A model generated the notes under the pieces. It was not told where the DNA came from, made no database searches, and was given only the letters and a program-made list of their open reading frames with translations. A stretch of DNA of 64,000 bases from Brachybacterium sacelli (lineage in GTDB: Bacteria; Actinomycetota; Actinomycetes; Actinomycetales; Dermabacteraceae): positions 2,542,001 through 2,606,000 of the forward strand of contig NZ_JAGIOD010000001.1 of assembly GCF_017876545.1 (NCBI RefSeq), read 5' to 3'. Position numbers and translations under genes: made by a program. Below, in pieces: positions 38,159-46,523 of this stretch (position 1 is the stretch's first letter; each line of letters starts with the position of its first letter).

Positions 38159-41098
38159 TCAGACCACGATGTTCACGATCTTCGGGGCGCGCACGATGAC
38201 CTTGCGGATGCTCTGTCCCTCGAGCAGCTCCTGGACCCGCTCCTCGGCCATGACCCGGGCCTCCAGATCGGCCTCGGAGATTTCCGGGTCGACCTCGATC
38301 CGGTGGCGCACCTTGCCCTTGACCTGGATGACGCAGGTGACGGCGTCGGCCTTGACCAGCTCGGGATCGGCGACCGGGTAGGCGGCCCGAGAGATCGAGC
38401 CCTCGTGGCCCAGTCGCGACCACAGCTCCTCGGCCAGGTGCGGAGCCATCGGCGAGACCATCAGCACCAGGGGTTCGACGGCCTCGCGCGGAGACGCACC
38501 GAGTTTGGTCAGGTGATTGACCAGCTCGATCAGCTTCGCGATCGCGGTGTTGAAATGCATCTGGGACATGTCCCGGGCCACGCCGTCGATCGTGCGATGC
38601 GTGGCCTGCTTCGTGGCCAGGTCCGCCGGCTGGTCCGAGGCCGACAGCTCACCGGTCTCCTCATCGACCACCAGGCGCCACAGCCGCTGCAGGAACCGCT
38701 GCGAGCCGACCACGGCCCGGGTCTCCCAGGGCCGCGACAGGTCCAGGGGGCCCATCGACATCTCGTACACCCGCAGGGTGTCCGCGCCGTACTCCTCGTA
38801 CATGTCGTCCGGGGCCACCGCGTTCTTCAGCGACTTGCCCATCTTCCCGTACTCCTGGGTGACGGGCTCGCCCTGGTAGGTGTAGGTGCCGTCCTCGCCC
38901 ACGACGACCTCCTCCGCCGGGACGTAGACACCGCGGGAGTCGGTGTAGGCGTAGGCCTGGATGTAGCCCTGGTTGAACAGGCGGTGGTACGGCTCCTGGC
39001 TGGAGACGATGCCGCGGTCGAACAGCACCTTGTGCCAGAAGCGCGCGTACAGCAGGTGCAGCACCGCATGCTCCTGCCCGCCGACGTACAGATCCACGCC
39101 GCCGACGCCGCCGGAGGTGCGCGGGCCCAGCCAGTACTCCTCGTTCTCCGGCCGCACCAGGACGTCGTCCTCGGTGGGGTCGATGTAGCGCAGGTGGTAC
39201 CAGGACGATCCCGCCCACTGCGGCATCGTGTTCGTCTCGCGCAGGTAGCGCTTGGTCCCCTCTCCCAGGTCCAGCTCGACCTCGGCCCACTCGGTGGCCC
39301 GCGACAGCGGGGTCTGGGGTTCGGTGTCCGCATCCATCGGATCGAAGGTCTTGGGGGAGAAGTCGGGGACCTCCGGCAGGTCCACCGGCAGCATCGACTC
39401 CGGCAGCGCGATCGGCACCTCGGGGCGCTCGGGGTCGTAGACGATCGGGAACGGCTCACCCCAGTACCGCTGCCGGGAGAACAACCAGTCCCGCAGCCGG
39501 TAGGTGGTGCGGGCGCGACCGAAGCCCTCGCTCCGGGCGTACTCGGTGGCGCGGTCCTTCGCCTCGTCCTTGTCCAGGCCGTTGAGGTCCAGGCCGGCGC
39601 TGGCGGAGTTGATCTTCACGCCGTCCCCGGTCCAGGCGCCGCCGGTGAAGTCCTCGGGCGGGCGCACTGTGCGGATCACCGGCAGCTCGAACCTGGTCGC
39701 GAACTCGAAGTCGCGCTCGTCCTCGGCGGGGACCGCCATGATGGCGCCGGTCCCGTAGCCGGTCAGCACGTAGTCCGCGGTGAACACCGGCAGCTCCCGC
39801 CCGTCCATCGGGTTGGTGGCGAACACGCCGGTGAACACCCCGGTCTTCTCCCGGCCCTCGGCCGTGCGCTCCTCCTCGCCCAGAGCCGCGGCGCGCACCC
39901 GGTAGGCCTCGACGGCCTCGCGCGGACCGGCGGCGCCCGCGGTCCAGGCCTCGTGGGTGCCCTCGGGCCACTGCGCCGGCAGCGCCGACGGGTCCGCCAG
40001 CAGCGGGTGCTCCGGCGAGAGCACACAGAAGGTGGCCCCGAACAGGGTGTCCGCGCGGGTGGTGAAGACGTCGAAGGTCGCGTCCTCCAGAGCGGGGACG
40101 GGGAAGGTGATCTGCGCACCGTGACTGCGACCGATCCAGTTGCGCTGCATCGTGCGGATCGACTCCGGCCAGTCCACCCGCTCCAGGTCATCGATCAGAC
40201 GGTCGCCGTAGGCGGTGATGCGCATGTTCCACTGGCGCAGGCGGCTGCGGAAGACGGGGAAGTTGCCGCGCTCGGAGCGTCCCTCGGCGGTGACCTCCTC
40301 GTTGGCCAGCACGGTGCCCAGGCCCGGGCACCAGTTCACCGGCGTCTCGGAGATGTACGCCAGGCGGAAAGCATGGGCCAGGTCCGCGATCTCCGCCTCG
40401 GTGGCGCCGGGCACGTCCGCGGCCGCACGCCCCGCCCAGGCCGCGGGCAGCTCGACGCCCTGGCGGTCGGCTAGCGCGAAGGGGTCGACGCGCCCCGCGC
40501 GCAGCTCGTCGCGCAGCTCCGCGATGGGACGCGCCTTCCCGGTGATGCCGTCGGCGTTCGGGGCCGAAGGGTCGTACCAGGAGTCGAAGATCTGCAGGAA
40601 GATCCACTGCGTCCACTTCACGAACTCCGGATCGGTCGTGGCCAGGGAGCGCCGCGAGTCATGGGACAGCCCCAGGCGGTGCAGCTGGCGGCGCATGGTC
40701 GCCACGTTCGCTTCGGTCGTGGTGCGTGGATGCGTCCCGGTCTGGACCGCGTACTGCTCGGCCGGCAGCCCGAAGGCGTCGTAGCCCATCGTGTACAGCA
40801 CGTTCTTGCCCAGCATGCGCTGGTGGCGGGCGATCACGTCGGTCGCGATGTATCCCAGCGGATGGCCCACGTGCAACCCCGCCCCCGAGGGATACGGGAA
40901 CATGTCCATGATGTACATCTTCTCGGCATGGCCACCGGAGGCAGCGCTCGCGGCCTGCTCGAGCGTCTCGGCGCTGCCGCGCAGGGACCCCACCGGGTTG
41001 TCGGCGTGGAAGGTGCCGTCCTCGTCCCAGCGCCGCTGCCAGCGCCGCTCGATCTCGTCGGCCACCGAGGCGGTGTAACGGTGCGGGGCCTCGCTCAT
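38159..41098 (-). CDS. leuS: Leucine-tRNA ligase
   Basis: Charges tRNA-Leu and edits mischarged products. At 979 residues it is bacterial type. The HIGH signature is in [12 protein letters not shown] (about residue 76). The CP1 editing domain has [12 protein letters not shown] (the threonine-rich site), and [10 protein letters not shown] lies before it. The KMSKS-type loop reads KMGKSLKN (about 752). ATG 41098 has GGAGGA upstream; a longer in-frame start inside the leader is not needed. It is preceded by a leader with three consecutive Leu codons and a terminator, so it is probably leucine-regulated. Confidence 0.97.
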   Translation of the reverse strand: MSEAPHRYTASVADEIERRWQRRWDEDGTFHADNPVGSLRGSAETLEQAASAASGGHAEKMYIMDMFPYPSGAGLHVGHPLGYIATDVIARHQRMLGKNVLYTMGYDAFGLPAEQYAVQTGTHPRTTTEANVATMRRQLHRLGLSHDSRRSLATTDPEFVKWTQWIFLQIFDSWYDPSAPNADGITGKARPIAELRDELRAGRVDPFALADRQGVELPAAWAGRAAADVPGATEAEIADLAHAFRLAYISETPVNWCPGLGTVLANEEVTAEGRSERGNFPVFRSRLRQWNMRITAYGDRLIDDLERVDWPESIRTMQRNWIGRSHGAQITFPVPALEDATFDVFTTRADTLFGATFCVLSPEHPLLADPSALPAQWPEGTHEAWTAGAAGPREAVEAYRVRAAALGEEERTAEGREKTGVFTGVFATNPMDGRELPVFTADYVLTGYGTGAIMAVPAEDERDFEFATRFELPVIRTVRPPEDFTGGAWTGDGVKINSASAGLDLNGLDKDEAKDRATEYARSEGFGRARTTYRLRDWLFSRQRYWGEPFPIVYDPERPEVPIALPESMLPVDLPEVPDFSPKTFDPMDADTEPQTPLSRATEWAEVELDLGEGTKRYLRETNTMPQWAGSSWYHLRYIDPTEDDVLVRPENEEYWLGPRTSGGVGGVDLYVGGQEHAVLHLLYARFWHKVLFDRGIVSSQEPYHRLFNQGYIQAYAYTDSRGVYVPAEEVVVGEDGTYTYQGEPVTQEYGKMGKSLKNAVAPDDMYEEYGADTLRVYEMSMGPLDLSRPWETRAVVGSQRFLQRLWRLVVDEETGELSASDQPADLATKQATHRTIDGVARDMSQMHFNTAIAKLIELVNHLTKLGASPREAVEPLVLMVSPMAPHLAEELWSRLGHEGSISRAAYPVADPELVKADAVTCVIQVKGKVRHRIEVDPEISEADLEARVMAEERVQELLEGQSIRKVIVRAPKIVNIVV

Positions 41099-41157
41099 GA
41101 GTGAATCGTCCTCCGGAGGATCAGTGCGGCAGGTGCCGCCAGGCGTCTCGTGACATG

Positions 41158-41182
41158 AAAAAACCCCCGCGCAGGCGAGGGG
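41158..41182 (-). terminator. Attenuator terminator in the leuS leader
   Basis: On the minus strand, CCCC T CGC (41182-41175), loop CT, GCG C GGGG (41172-41165) form a hairpin with one mismatch, then an extra G and six Ts (41163-41158). It lies 60 nt before the leuS start, after the leader peptide. Confidence 0.7.
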
Positions 41183-41220
41183 AGCCGCACCGGTGCCCAC
41201 AGGTGCGCACCGCAGGCGCT

Positions 41221-41286
41221 TCAGGTGCGCAGGGCCGGCGCGGGCCTTGTCCGATGCGGCTGCCTAAGCAGGAGCCGTCGAGTCAC
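41221..41286 (-). CDS. Leader peptide of leuS with Leu-Leu-Leu (predicted)
   Basis: On the minus strand, GTG at 41286-41284 opens a 21-codon frame. It reads [21 protein letters not shown] and stops at TGA 41223-41221. The three Leu codons (CTC CTG CTT, 41274-41266) lie at positions 5-7. A TAGGAT box lies 6 nt upstream of the GTG, so the peptide would be translated from a leaderless mRNA. A hairpin TGCGCACC/GGTGCGCA (41231-41224 and 41211-41204) has the stop codon in its loop. Ribosome stalling on these codons when leucyl-tRNA is scarce is expected to affect the terminator at 41158-41182. The peptide has not been verified. Confidence 0.7.
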   Translation of the reverse strand: MTRRLLLRQPHRTRPAPALRT

Positions 41287-41292
41287 GCCTGC

Positions 41293-41298
41293 ATCCTA
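41293..41298 (-). promoter_or_regulatory. -10 box TAGGAT of the leuS leader
   Basis: TAGGAT on the minus strand ends 6 nt before the leader GTG at 41286. No good -35 is seen; the expected position overlaps a hairpin. Confidence 0.5.
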
Positions 41299-41303
41299 CC
41301 GTG

Positions 41304-41339
41304 CCCCTGCCGCGACCCGAGGAAGGGTCTCGGCAGGGG
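41304..41339 (-). terminator. Terminator behind the sugar-binding-protein gene
   Basis: Arms CCCCTGCCG/CGGCAGGGG (41304-41312, 41331-41339) and inner GACCC/GGGTC, one mismatch between them and a 6-nt loop. It ends the transporter operon just upstream of the leuS promoter. Confidence 0.6.
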
Positions 41340-41387
41340 TGCGGGGACACCGGCTCGTCGGAGGGGCTCGTTGCCTCCACAGAGGAT

Positions 41388-42788
41388 TCAGCGCTTGGGC
41401 ATCCGTAGGTTCGGGTCAGGTTCGCCGAAACCGTCCGGGAGCCGGAACGGGCAGAACTGCTGCATCGTCGGGTCCACGTACTGCTGGGCCTCCTTCACCA
41501 GGTGCTCGGGAGTGTCCGAGGCCTGGGTGAGGCTGCCCTGCATCGTCTCCATCGCGTCCCAGAGCTTCGTACCGACTGGCAGTGGGGGCCTGGATCTGGT
41601 GACGTCCAAGAGTTCTACGAAGAACGCTATGTCAGGATTCCACCCCGCGGGATCGGCGATTGTTTCAAGATGGGTGGGTATGCTGGCCAATTGTGGAGTG
41701 AGGATCTTCTGTCCCTCTGGTCCTGCGTAGAACTTGAGAAATTCCCAGGCGGCCCTGGACATACTGGATCCCTTGGGCATGGAAAGAGCAAATCCGCCCG
41801 ACCAGCTGTAGGGGTCGGTTCCCTCGTCGGGGACGGGGAGGTAAGTGACGGCATAATTCATGTCGGGCTTGTAATCCGCGAGAGCCTGGACACCCGATGG
41901 ATTGGTGATCTGGAGCAACTGGCGGCCCGAGAAGAAGGAGGTCTGCGTCGGCGGGGCGTTCTCCGGTTGGTACGTCGCTTTGAACGCATCCAGCCGCGGG
42001 AAGTCCAGTCGCTCGATCCAGCCGGCGTACATCTCTGCCACGGCCAGCATCTCGGGCGAGTCCAGCAGCATGCGGCAGGTCTCGTTGGAGAAGAAGGGGA
42101 CGTCAGCGGCCATCGCCCAGACGATCAGCTTCGCCTGATCGTCCCAAGGGATCCAGGTCACCCGTTCGTAGGTTCCGTTCTTGTCCTGCACGTTGAAGGA
42201 GTCGTTGATCTCCCACACCTGCTCATAGGACAACGGTCCGTTCTTCGGGTCGAAGAGTACGGGGTCGAGGCCGGCGTCATTCACTAGATCCATGTTCACG
42301 TACACGGCACGAGTGTCGGTACTTACTGGCAGCCCGTAGTACTGGCCGTCGTAGTACAGTTCGTCGGCGGCGAATTTGATCCACCCGGACATGAACTCCT
42401 CGGCACTGACTCCCTCGTACTCCTCGATGAGGCCGTCGATGGGTTCGAGGAGTCCGAGGGAGGCAAATTGTGGACTGTTGAAGCGATCCATCCAGTAGAT
42501 GTCCGGACCAGTTCTGCCGCGCACAGCAGTGATTGCTCCGGAGGCGTCACCCTCGCCGTTGGACGGCACCTGGGACACCTCGATCTTCACGTCCGGATGT
42601 TGTTCGGTGAAAGCCTCGATGACCTTAGCTTCTTTGTCCGAATCTGCAGCTCCAATGCCCCAAAGTCGCACGGTGTTAGGGTCGCGGTCCTCACCGACGG
42701 GATTACTGCACCCGACGATCGAGCCGCCCGCGATGGTGACACCGGCGCCGGCGCCGATGGCGCGCAGCAGGGATCGACGATCGATCAC
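41388..42788 (-). CDS. Sugar ABC transporter substrate-binding lipoprotein, copy 1
   Basis: This extracellular solute-binding protein of family 1 (466 residues) should deliver a carbohydrate to the permeases upstream. The N-terminus has a twin-arginine-like MIDRRSLLRAIGAG and a lipobox (SIVGC, about residue 27), so it is probably a lipoprotein. The start is GTG 42788 with GGAGAGTAAGA ahead; the longer frame is unlikely. It is a paralogue of the next gene and shares a 116-bp identical block with it. Parts of the DNA (about 41600-41760) look lower in GC than the rest of the window. It is the last gene of the operon, after a 175-nt gap. Confidence 0.87.
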   Translation of the reverse strand: MIDRRSLLRAIGAGAGVTIAGGSIVGCSNPVGEDRDPNTVRLWGIGAADSDKEAKVIEAFTEQHPDVKIEVSQVPSNGEGDASGAITAVRGRTGPDIYWMDRFNSPQFASLGLLEPIDGLIEEYEGVSAEEFMSGWIKFAADELYYDGQYYGLPVSTDTRAVYVNMDLVNDAGLDPVLFDPKNGPLSYEQVWEINDSFNVQDKNGTYERVTWIPWDDQAKLIVWAMAADVPFFSNETCRMLLDSPEMLAVAEMYAGWIERLDFPRLDAFKATYQPENAPPTQTSFFSGRQLLQITNPSGVQALADYKPDMNYAVTYLPVPDEGTDPYSWSGGFALSMPKGSSMSRAAWEFLKFYAGPEGQKILTPQLASIPTHLETIADPAGWNPDIAFFVELLDVTRSRPPLPVGTKLWDAMETMQGSLTQASDTPEHLVKEAQQYVDPTMQQFCPFRLPDGFGEPDPNLRMPKR

Positions 42789-42963
42789 TCTTACTCTCCA
42801 AGTCTGATGTCGCTGATGAGGAAGTGAGTCGCCGACGACGCGTGCGAAGGCGGCAACGGGCCTCTCCTCCGGTCGCACTTCGGATCGCGTCTGAAACAAC
42901 CCGTCGGCGGGGCGGCGGTCCGGATCCTGCTGAGAGGCCAAGACCAGGCGGGCGGACGGACGA
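42789..42963 (-). other. Spacer between the two binding-protein genes with a likely permease-end remnant
   Basis: The last part of this spacer (near 42790-42830), read on the minus strand, includes HFLISDIRLGE then a stop. It resembles the end of the permease gene (YFVSGITLGGFK then a stop) that precedes copy 2. This suggests the duplicated unit carried the permease 3' end with it. No other feature is seen. Confidence 0.4.
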
Positions 42964-44376
42964 TCAGGAGCCTGGTACCTCTTCGACCGGGAAATTCGGG
43001 TCCGGCTCCCCGAAGCCCTCGGGGAGCGTGATCGGACAGAACTGCTGCATTGTCGGGTCAACGTACTGCTGAGCTTCCTTCACCAGGTTCTCCGGAGTGT
43101 CCGAGGCCTGGTTGAGGCTGCCCTGCATTGTCATCATGGCGTCCCACAGCTTCGTCCCCACTGGCAACGGCGGCCGCGACCTGGCCACGCCCAGCAGCTC
43201 CACGAAGAACTTGATGTCCCGGTTCCAGCCCTCCGGATCCTTGACGGTCTCGATGTTCGTGGGGATGCGGCTGATCTGCGGCATGAGGATCTTCTGGCCC
43301 TCATAGCCGGCGTAGAACTTGAAGAAGTCCCAGGCGGCCTTGGACATGCTCGCCCCCTTGGGCATCGTCAGGGCGAAGCCGCCCGCCCAGGTGAAGGGCT
43401 CGTCGCCCTCATTCGGAACCGGCAGGTGGGTGACCGTGTACTCCATGTCCGGCTTGTAGTCAGCCTGCCCTTGCACGCCCCAGGGGCCGGTGATCTGGAA
43501 CAGCTGACGGTCCGAGAAGAAGGAGGTCTGCGTCGGCGGGGCGTTCTCCGGTTGGTACGTCGCTTTGAACGCATCCAGCCGCGGGAAGTCCAGTCGCTCG
43601 ATCCAGCCGGCGTACATCTCTGCCACGCCCAGCATCTCCGGGGAGTCCAGCAGCGTATGGCAGGTCTCGTTGGAGAAGAAGGTGACGTCATTGGCCATGG
43701 CCCACATCAGCAGAGAGGCCTGATCGTCCCAGGGGACCCAAGTCACCCGCTCATAGGTGCCACGCTCGTCCTGCACGTTGAAGGCATCGTTGATCTCCCA
43801 CAGCTGTTCGTAGGACATAGGGCCGTTGGCCGGGTCGAGCAGCGACCGGTCGATGCCTGCCTCGTCGGCCAGTCCCAGATTCACGTACATCCCGCGGGTG
43901 TCGGTATCCATCGGAAGCCCGTAGTACTGGCCGTCGTAGTACAGCTCGTCGGTGGCGAACTTGACCCAACCGGCCATGAATTCCTCGACGCTGACGTCCT
44001 CGTGCTCCTCGATGAGGCCGTCGAGGGGCTCGAGCAGACCAAGGGAGGCGAACTGAGCTCCATTGAACCGGTCCATGAAGTAGACGTCCGGACCGGTGCG
44101 GCCGCGCACGGCGGTGATCGCGCTGGAGGCGTCGCCCTGGCCATTCGAGGGCACCTGGGAGATTTCGATCTTCACATCGGGGTTCTGCTCGGTGAATGCC
44201 TCGACGACCTGGGCCTCTTTCTCGGCGTCGGAGGCCCAAATGCCCCAGACGCGCACGGTGTTGGGATCCCGGTCATCGCCAACAGGACGGCTCGTGCAGC
44301 CGACGATCGAGCCGCCCGCGACGGTGACGCTGGCGCCGGCGCCGAGGGCGCGCAGCAGAGTTCGACGATCGATCAC
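42964..44376 (-). CDS. Sugar ABC transporter substrate-binding lipoprotein, copy 2
   Basis: This family 1 solute-binding protein (470 residues) is very similar to copy 1 from end to end, with shared blocks such as DRFNGAQFASLGLLEP, ATYQPENAPPTQTSFFS and FCPITLPEGFGEPDPN. Twin-arginine-like N-terminus MIDRRTLLRALGAG and a lipobox SIVGC point to export and lipidation. The start is GTG 44376 with GGAGG ahead, and it overlaps the permease stop by 4 nt, so this copy is coupled to the permeases. A longer open frame upstream only reads through the permease gene. Confidence 0.9.
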   Translation of the reverse strand: MIDRRTLLRALGAGASVTVAGGSIVGCTSRPVGDDRDPNTVRVWGIWASDAEKEAQVVEAFTEQNPDVKIEISQVPSNGQGDASSAITAVRGRTGPDVYFMDRFNGAQFASLGLLEPLDGLIEEHEDVSVEEFMAGWVKFATDELYYDGQYYGLPMDTDTRGMYVNLGLADEAGIDRSLLDPANGPMSYEQLWEINDAFNVQDERGTYERVTWVPWDDQASLLMWAMANDVTFFSNETCHTLLDSPEMLGVAEMYAGWIERLDFPRLDAFKATYQPENAPPTQTSFFSDRQLFQITGPWGVQGQADYKPDMEYTVTHLPVPNEGDEPFTWAGGFALTMPKGASMSKAAWDFFKFYAGYEGQKILMPQISRIPTNIETVKDPEGWNRDIKFFVELLGVARSRPPLPVGTKLWDAMMTMQGSLNQASDTPENLVKEAQQYVDPTMQQFCPITLPEGFGEPDPNFPVEEVPGS

Positions 44377-45296
44377 TTGAAACCTCCGAGGGTGATGCCG
44401 CTGACGAAGTAGCGCTGGAAGATGAAGAACAGGATCACCAACGGCAGCAGGACCAGGAACGAGGCGGCCATGAGCAGGTTGAACTGGACGTCTTGTGAGT
44501 TCACGGAGCGGAAGACCTCCATACCGATGGAGAGCGTCTGCTTGCTCTGGTCCTGCAGGTAGATCAACGGGCCCATGAAGTCGTTCCAGGTGCCCACCGC
44601 GGAGAAGATCGCGATCACGGTGACGGCCGGACGTGCCGTGGGGAACACGATGCGCCAGGCGATCGTCCACTCGCTGGCTCCGTCGACCCGCGCGGCGTCG
44701 AGCATGTCTTTCGGGGTCTGCAGCATGAACTGGCGCAGCAGGAAGGTGAAGAATCCTCCGGCGAACAGCGCCGGGGCGATCAGCGGGACCCAGGTGTTGA
44801 CGAACCCGAGCGCCGCCCACATGTCGAACATGGGGATCAGGGTCACCGGGAAGGGCAGGAACAGCGTGGCCAGCACGACGAAGAACACCTTGTTGCGCCC
44901 CGGCCAGTCGACGCACGCGAAACCGTAGGCGACGACGAAGTTCGAGACCACGCTGAAGACGACGACGCTGATCGTGATGATCGCGCTGTTGCGGAAGAAG
45001 GTCCAGAACGGCATCACCGTGACCGCGTCGGAGAAGTTCTCCCACCTGAACTCGGTGGGGAACAGGGTCGGCGGGAACTGGGCCAGCTCCTCCGGTGTCT
45101 TCAGCGCCGAGATGAGCATCCAATACAGGGGCAGGGAGAACAGCAGCAGCACCGCAAGCATGACCAGGCGTGAGATCCAGGCACTGACGCCAGTGGGGCG
45201 GGAGCCGTCGGCATTGCGCCCGTAGTTCGAGCGAGACTTGAGCTTCGGGGCGCTGCCGAGGTCCTTGGTCCCGGAGTCGAGAGTGTTGAGAGCCAT
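44373..45296 (-). CDS. Carbohydrate ABC transporter permease (MalG-like)
   Basis: This membrane component of a sugar importer has 307 residues. Six hydrophobic helices follow a charged 35-residue N-terminus. The inner-membrane EAA loop that contacts the ATPase reads DAARVDGASEWTIAWRIVFPTARP (about residues 198-221), and the MalG-type end is YFVSGITLGGFK. The start has AGG ahead. The stop overlaps the binding-protein start, and 19 nt separate it from the first permease. No ATP-binding subunit is in the window; importers of this class often use a shared MsmK/MsiK ATPase. Confidence 0.93.
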   Translation of the reverse strand: MALNTLDSGTKDLGSAPKLKSRSNYGRNADGSRPTGVSAWISRLVMLAVLLLFSLPLYWMLISALKTPEELAQFPPTLFPTEFRWENFSDAVTVMPFWTFFRNSAIITISVVVFSVVSNFVVAYGFACVDWPGRNKVFFVVLATLFLPFPVTLIPMFDMWAALGFVNTWVPLIAPALFAGGFFTFLLRQFMLQTPKDMLDAARVDGASEWTIAWRIVFPTARPAVTVIAIFSAVGTWNDFMGPLIYLQDQSKQTLSIGMEVFRSVNSQDVQFNLLMAASFLVLLPLVILFFIFQRYFVSGITLGGFK

Positions 45297-45315
45297 ATCG
45301 ATATACCTCAGTTCC

Positions 45316-46336
45316 TCAGCCGGCCGACACGTCGTAGTTCACGAACCGGCGTGAGAGCCAGTAGATGAGTCCGGCGAGCAGCATGCCGAACAGGAACAGC
45401 AGCACGGCCAGGGCGGAGGCGAAGCCCAACTGCCCGTAGGAGAAGGCGTTGCGCCAGAGGTACAGCATGTAGAACAGCGTGGAGTTGTCCGGGCCGCCGT
45501 CGGTCATGATGAAGGCCTCGGTGAACACCATCATCGCGCCGGAGACACCGGTGATCAGGTTGAACAGGATCGTCGGGGTCAGCAGGGGGACTGTGATCGA
45601 CATGAACTGGCGGAACCTGCCGGCACCGTCGATGCGAGCGGCCTCGTACAAGGTGTCGGGGATGTTCCGGAGCCCTGCGAGATAGATCAGCGCTGCATTG
45701 CCGGCGCCGAGCTGGGCCATCACGATCATGACGATCTTCGCGTAGCGCGGTTCGCCCAGCAGGTTTGTGGCCGGCATCCCGAACAGCCCCAGGAACTGGT
45801 TGACGATGCCGAAGTTCGGGTTCACGAACACGATGAAGATGAACGACAGGGCGAACATCGGGATCAGCGAGGGCAGGTAGAGCAGCGTGCGGTAGAGCGC
45901 GACCTCGCGCACGTTGCGGTTCATCGCCAGCGCCAGCAGCAGCGCCACCACGAGTCCGATCGGCACGGCGAGGAGCATGTAGTACACGGTGTTGCCGACC
46001 GCGGTGTGCACCAGCGGATCGACGAAGGCGGCGATGTAGTTCTGGAACCCGATGAACGTCGGGGACTGCATGCCGGAGTACTGGGTCAGGCTGATCACGA
46101 AGGAGTAGATCAGAGGGTAGATGACGAAGACCGCGACCCCGATGATCCAGGGCGAGATGAACAGCAGTCCGGTCCGGAGGTTCCGTTTCTCCCGCCCCGT
46201 GAGCTTCCGCTTGCCCGTGGCCCCTCCCGTGGTGCCGTCGCGGGCCCCTGGCCCGCTCCGTGCAGTGAGGTCAGCGGCGGAACCGGATGATCCGGCCCGG
46301 GGGGGTGTCCGCCGCGACGGCGTCGCTCACGCTCAT
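45316..46336 (-). CDS. Carbohydrate ABC transporter permease (MalF-like), frameshifted in a 7-C run
   Basis: This first permease has the EAA loop EAARIDGAGRFRQFMSITVPLLTP and MalF-type helices. The expected start is ATG 46336, with AAGGGAG ahead. The frame from it breaks: it runs into a stop at about 46272 after reading through ACCCCCCCGGG. The continuing frame reads out the missing first helix (LLFISPWIIGVAVFVIYPLIYSFV) but has no start codon until GTG 46098. Six Cs instead of seven (46299-46305) would join the two. So either the run slips, the sequence has an error, or the gene is broken and translation starts at 46098 without the first helix. The coordinates given include the restored 5' part. 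Confidence 0.8.
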
Positions 46337-46441
46337 CGCTCTCCCTTCGGTACTCGCCGCACCGCTATCGGTGCGGTGATGCGGGAACAGTGGGCGTCGG
46401 TGCCCTCGCGGTCGCACTGGAGATCCGGGCCGCGTCGTCCC

Positions 46442-46463
46442 GTGTGAGGTAGGTTACTCACAC
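46442..46463. promoter_or_regulatory. Inverted repeat between transporter and ROK regulator
   Basis: GTGTGAG (46442-46448), 8 nt, CTCACAC (46457-46463). It lies in the intergenic region between the divergent permease and ROK genes, about 60 bp before the ROK start, and is a good candidate operator for the ROK protein. Confidence 0.5.
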
Positions 46464-46523
46464 CGATGGACTAATGCAATAACCGCTTAAGCACTCGCCT
46501 CGGCGGTCGGAGAGGGGGGTCCT

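Noticed and set aside
38027..40474. An 815-codon plus-strand frame across leuS
   Set aside because: leuS on the other strand has all synthetase motifs; this frame has none.
41099..41290. T-box riboswitch in front of leuS
   Set aside because: The T-box conserved sequence and specifier arrangement are not seen. The Leu-codon leader peptide with terminator explains the region better.
41388..44376. CRISPR or mobile element as cause of the repeated DNA in the transporter region
   Set aside because: The repeats are coding parts of two homologous binding-protein genes; no terminal inverted repeats, transposase or spacer pattern is present.
42964..45123. A 719-codon extended form of binding protein copy 2 running into the permease
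   Set aside because: The first 249 codons are out of frame with the permease product; the lipoprotein signal begins at GTG 44376 with a good ribosome site.
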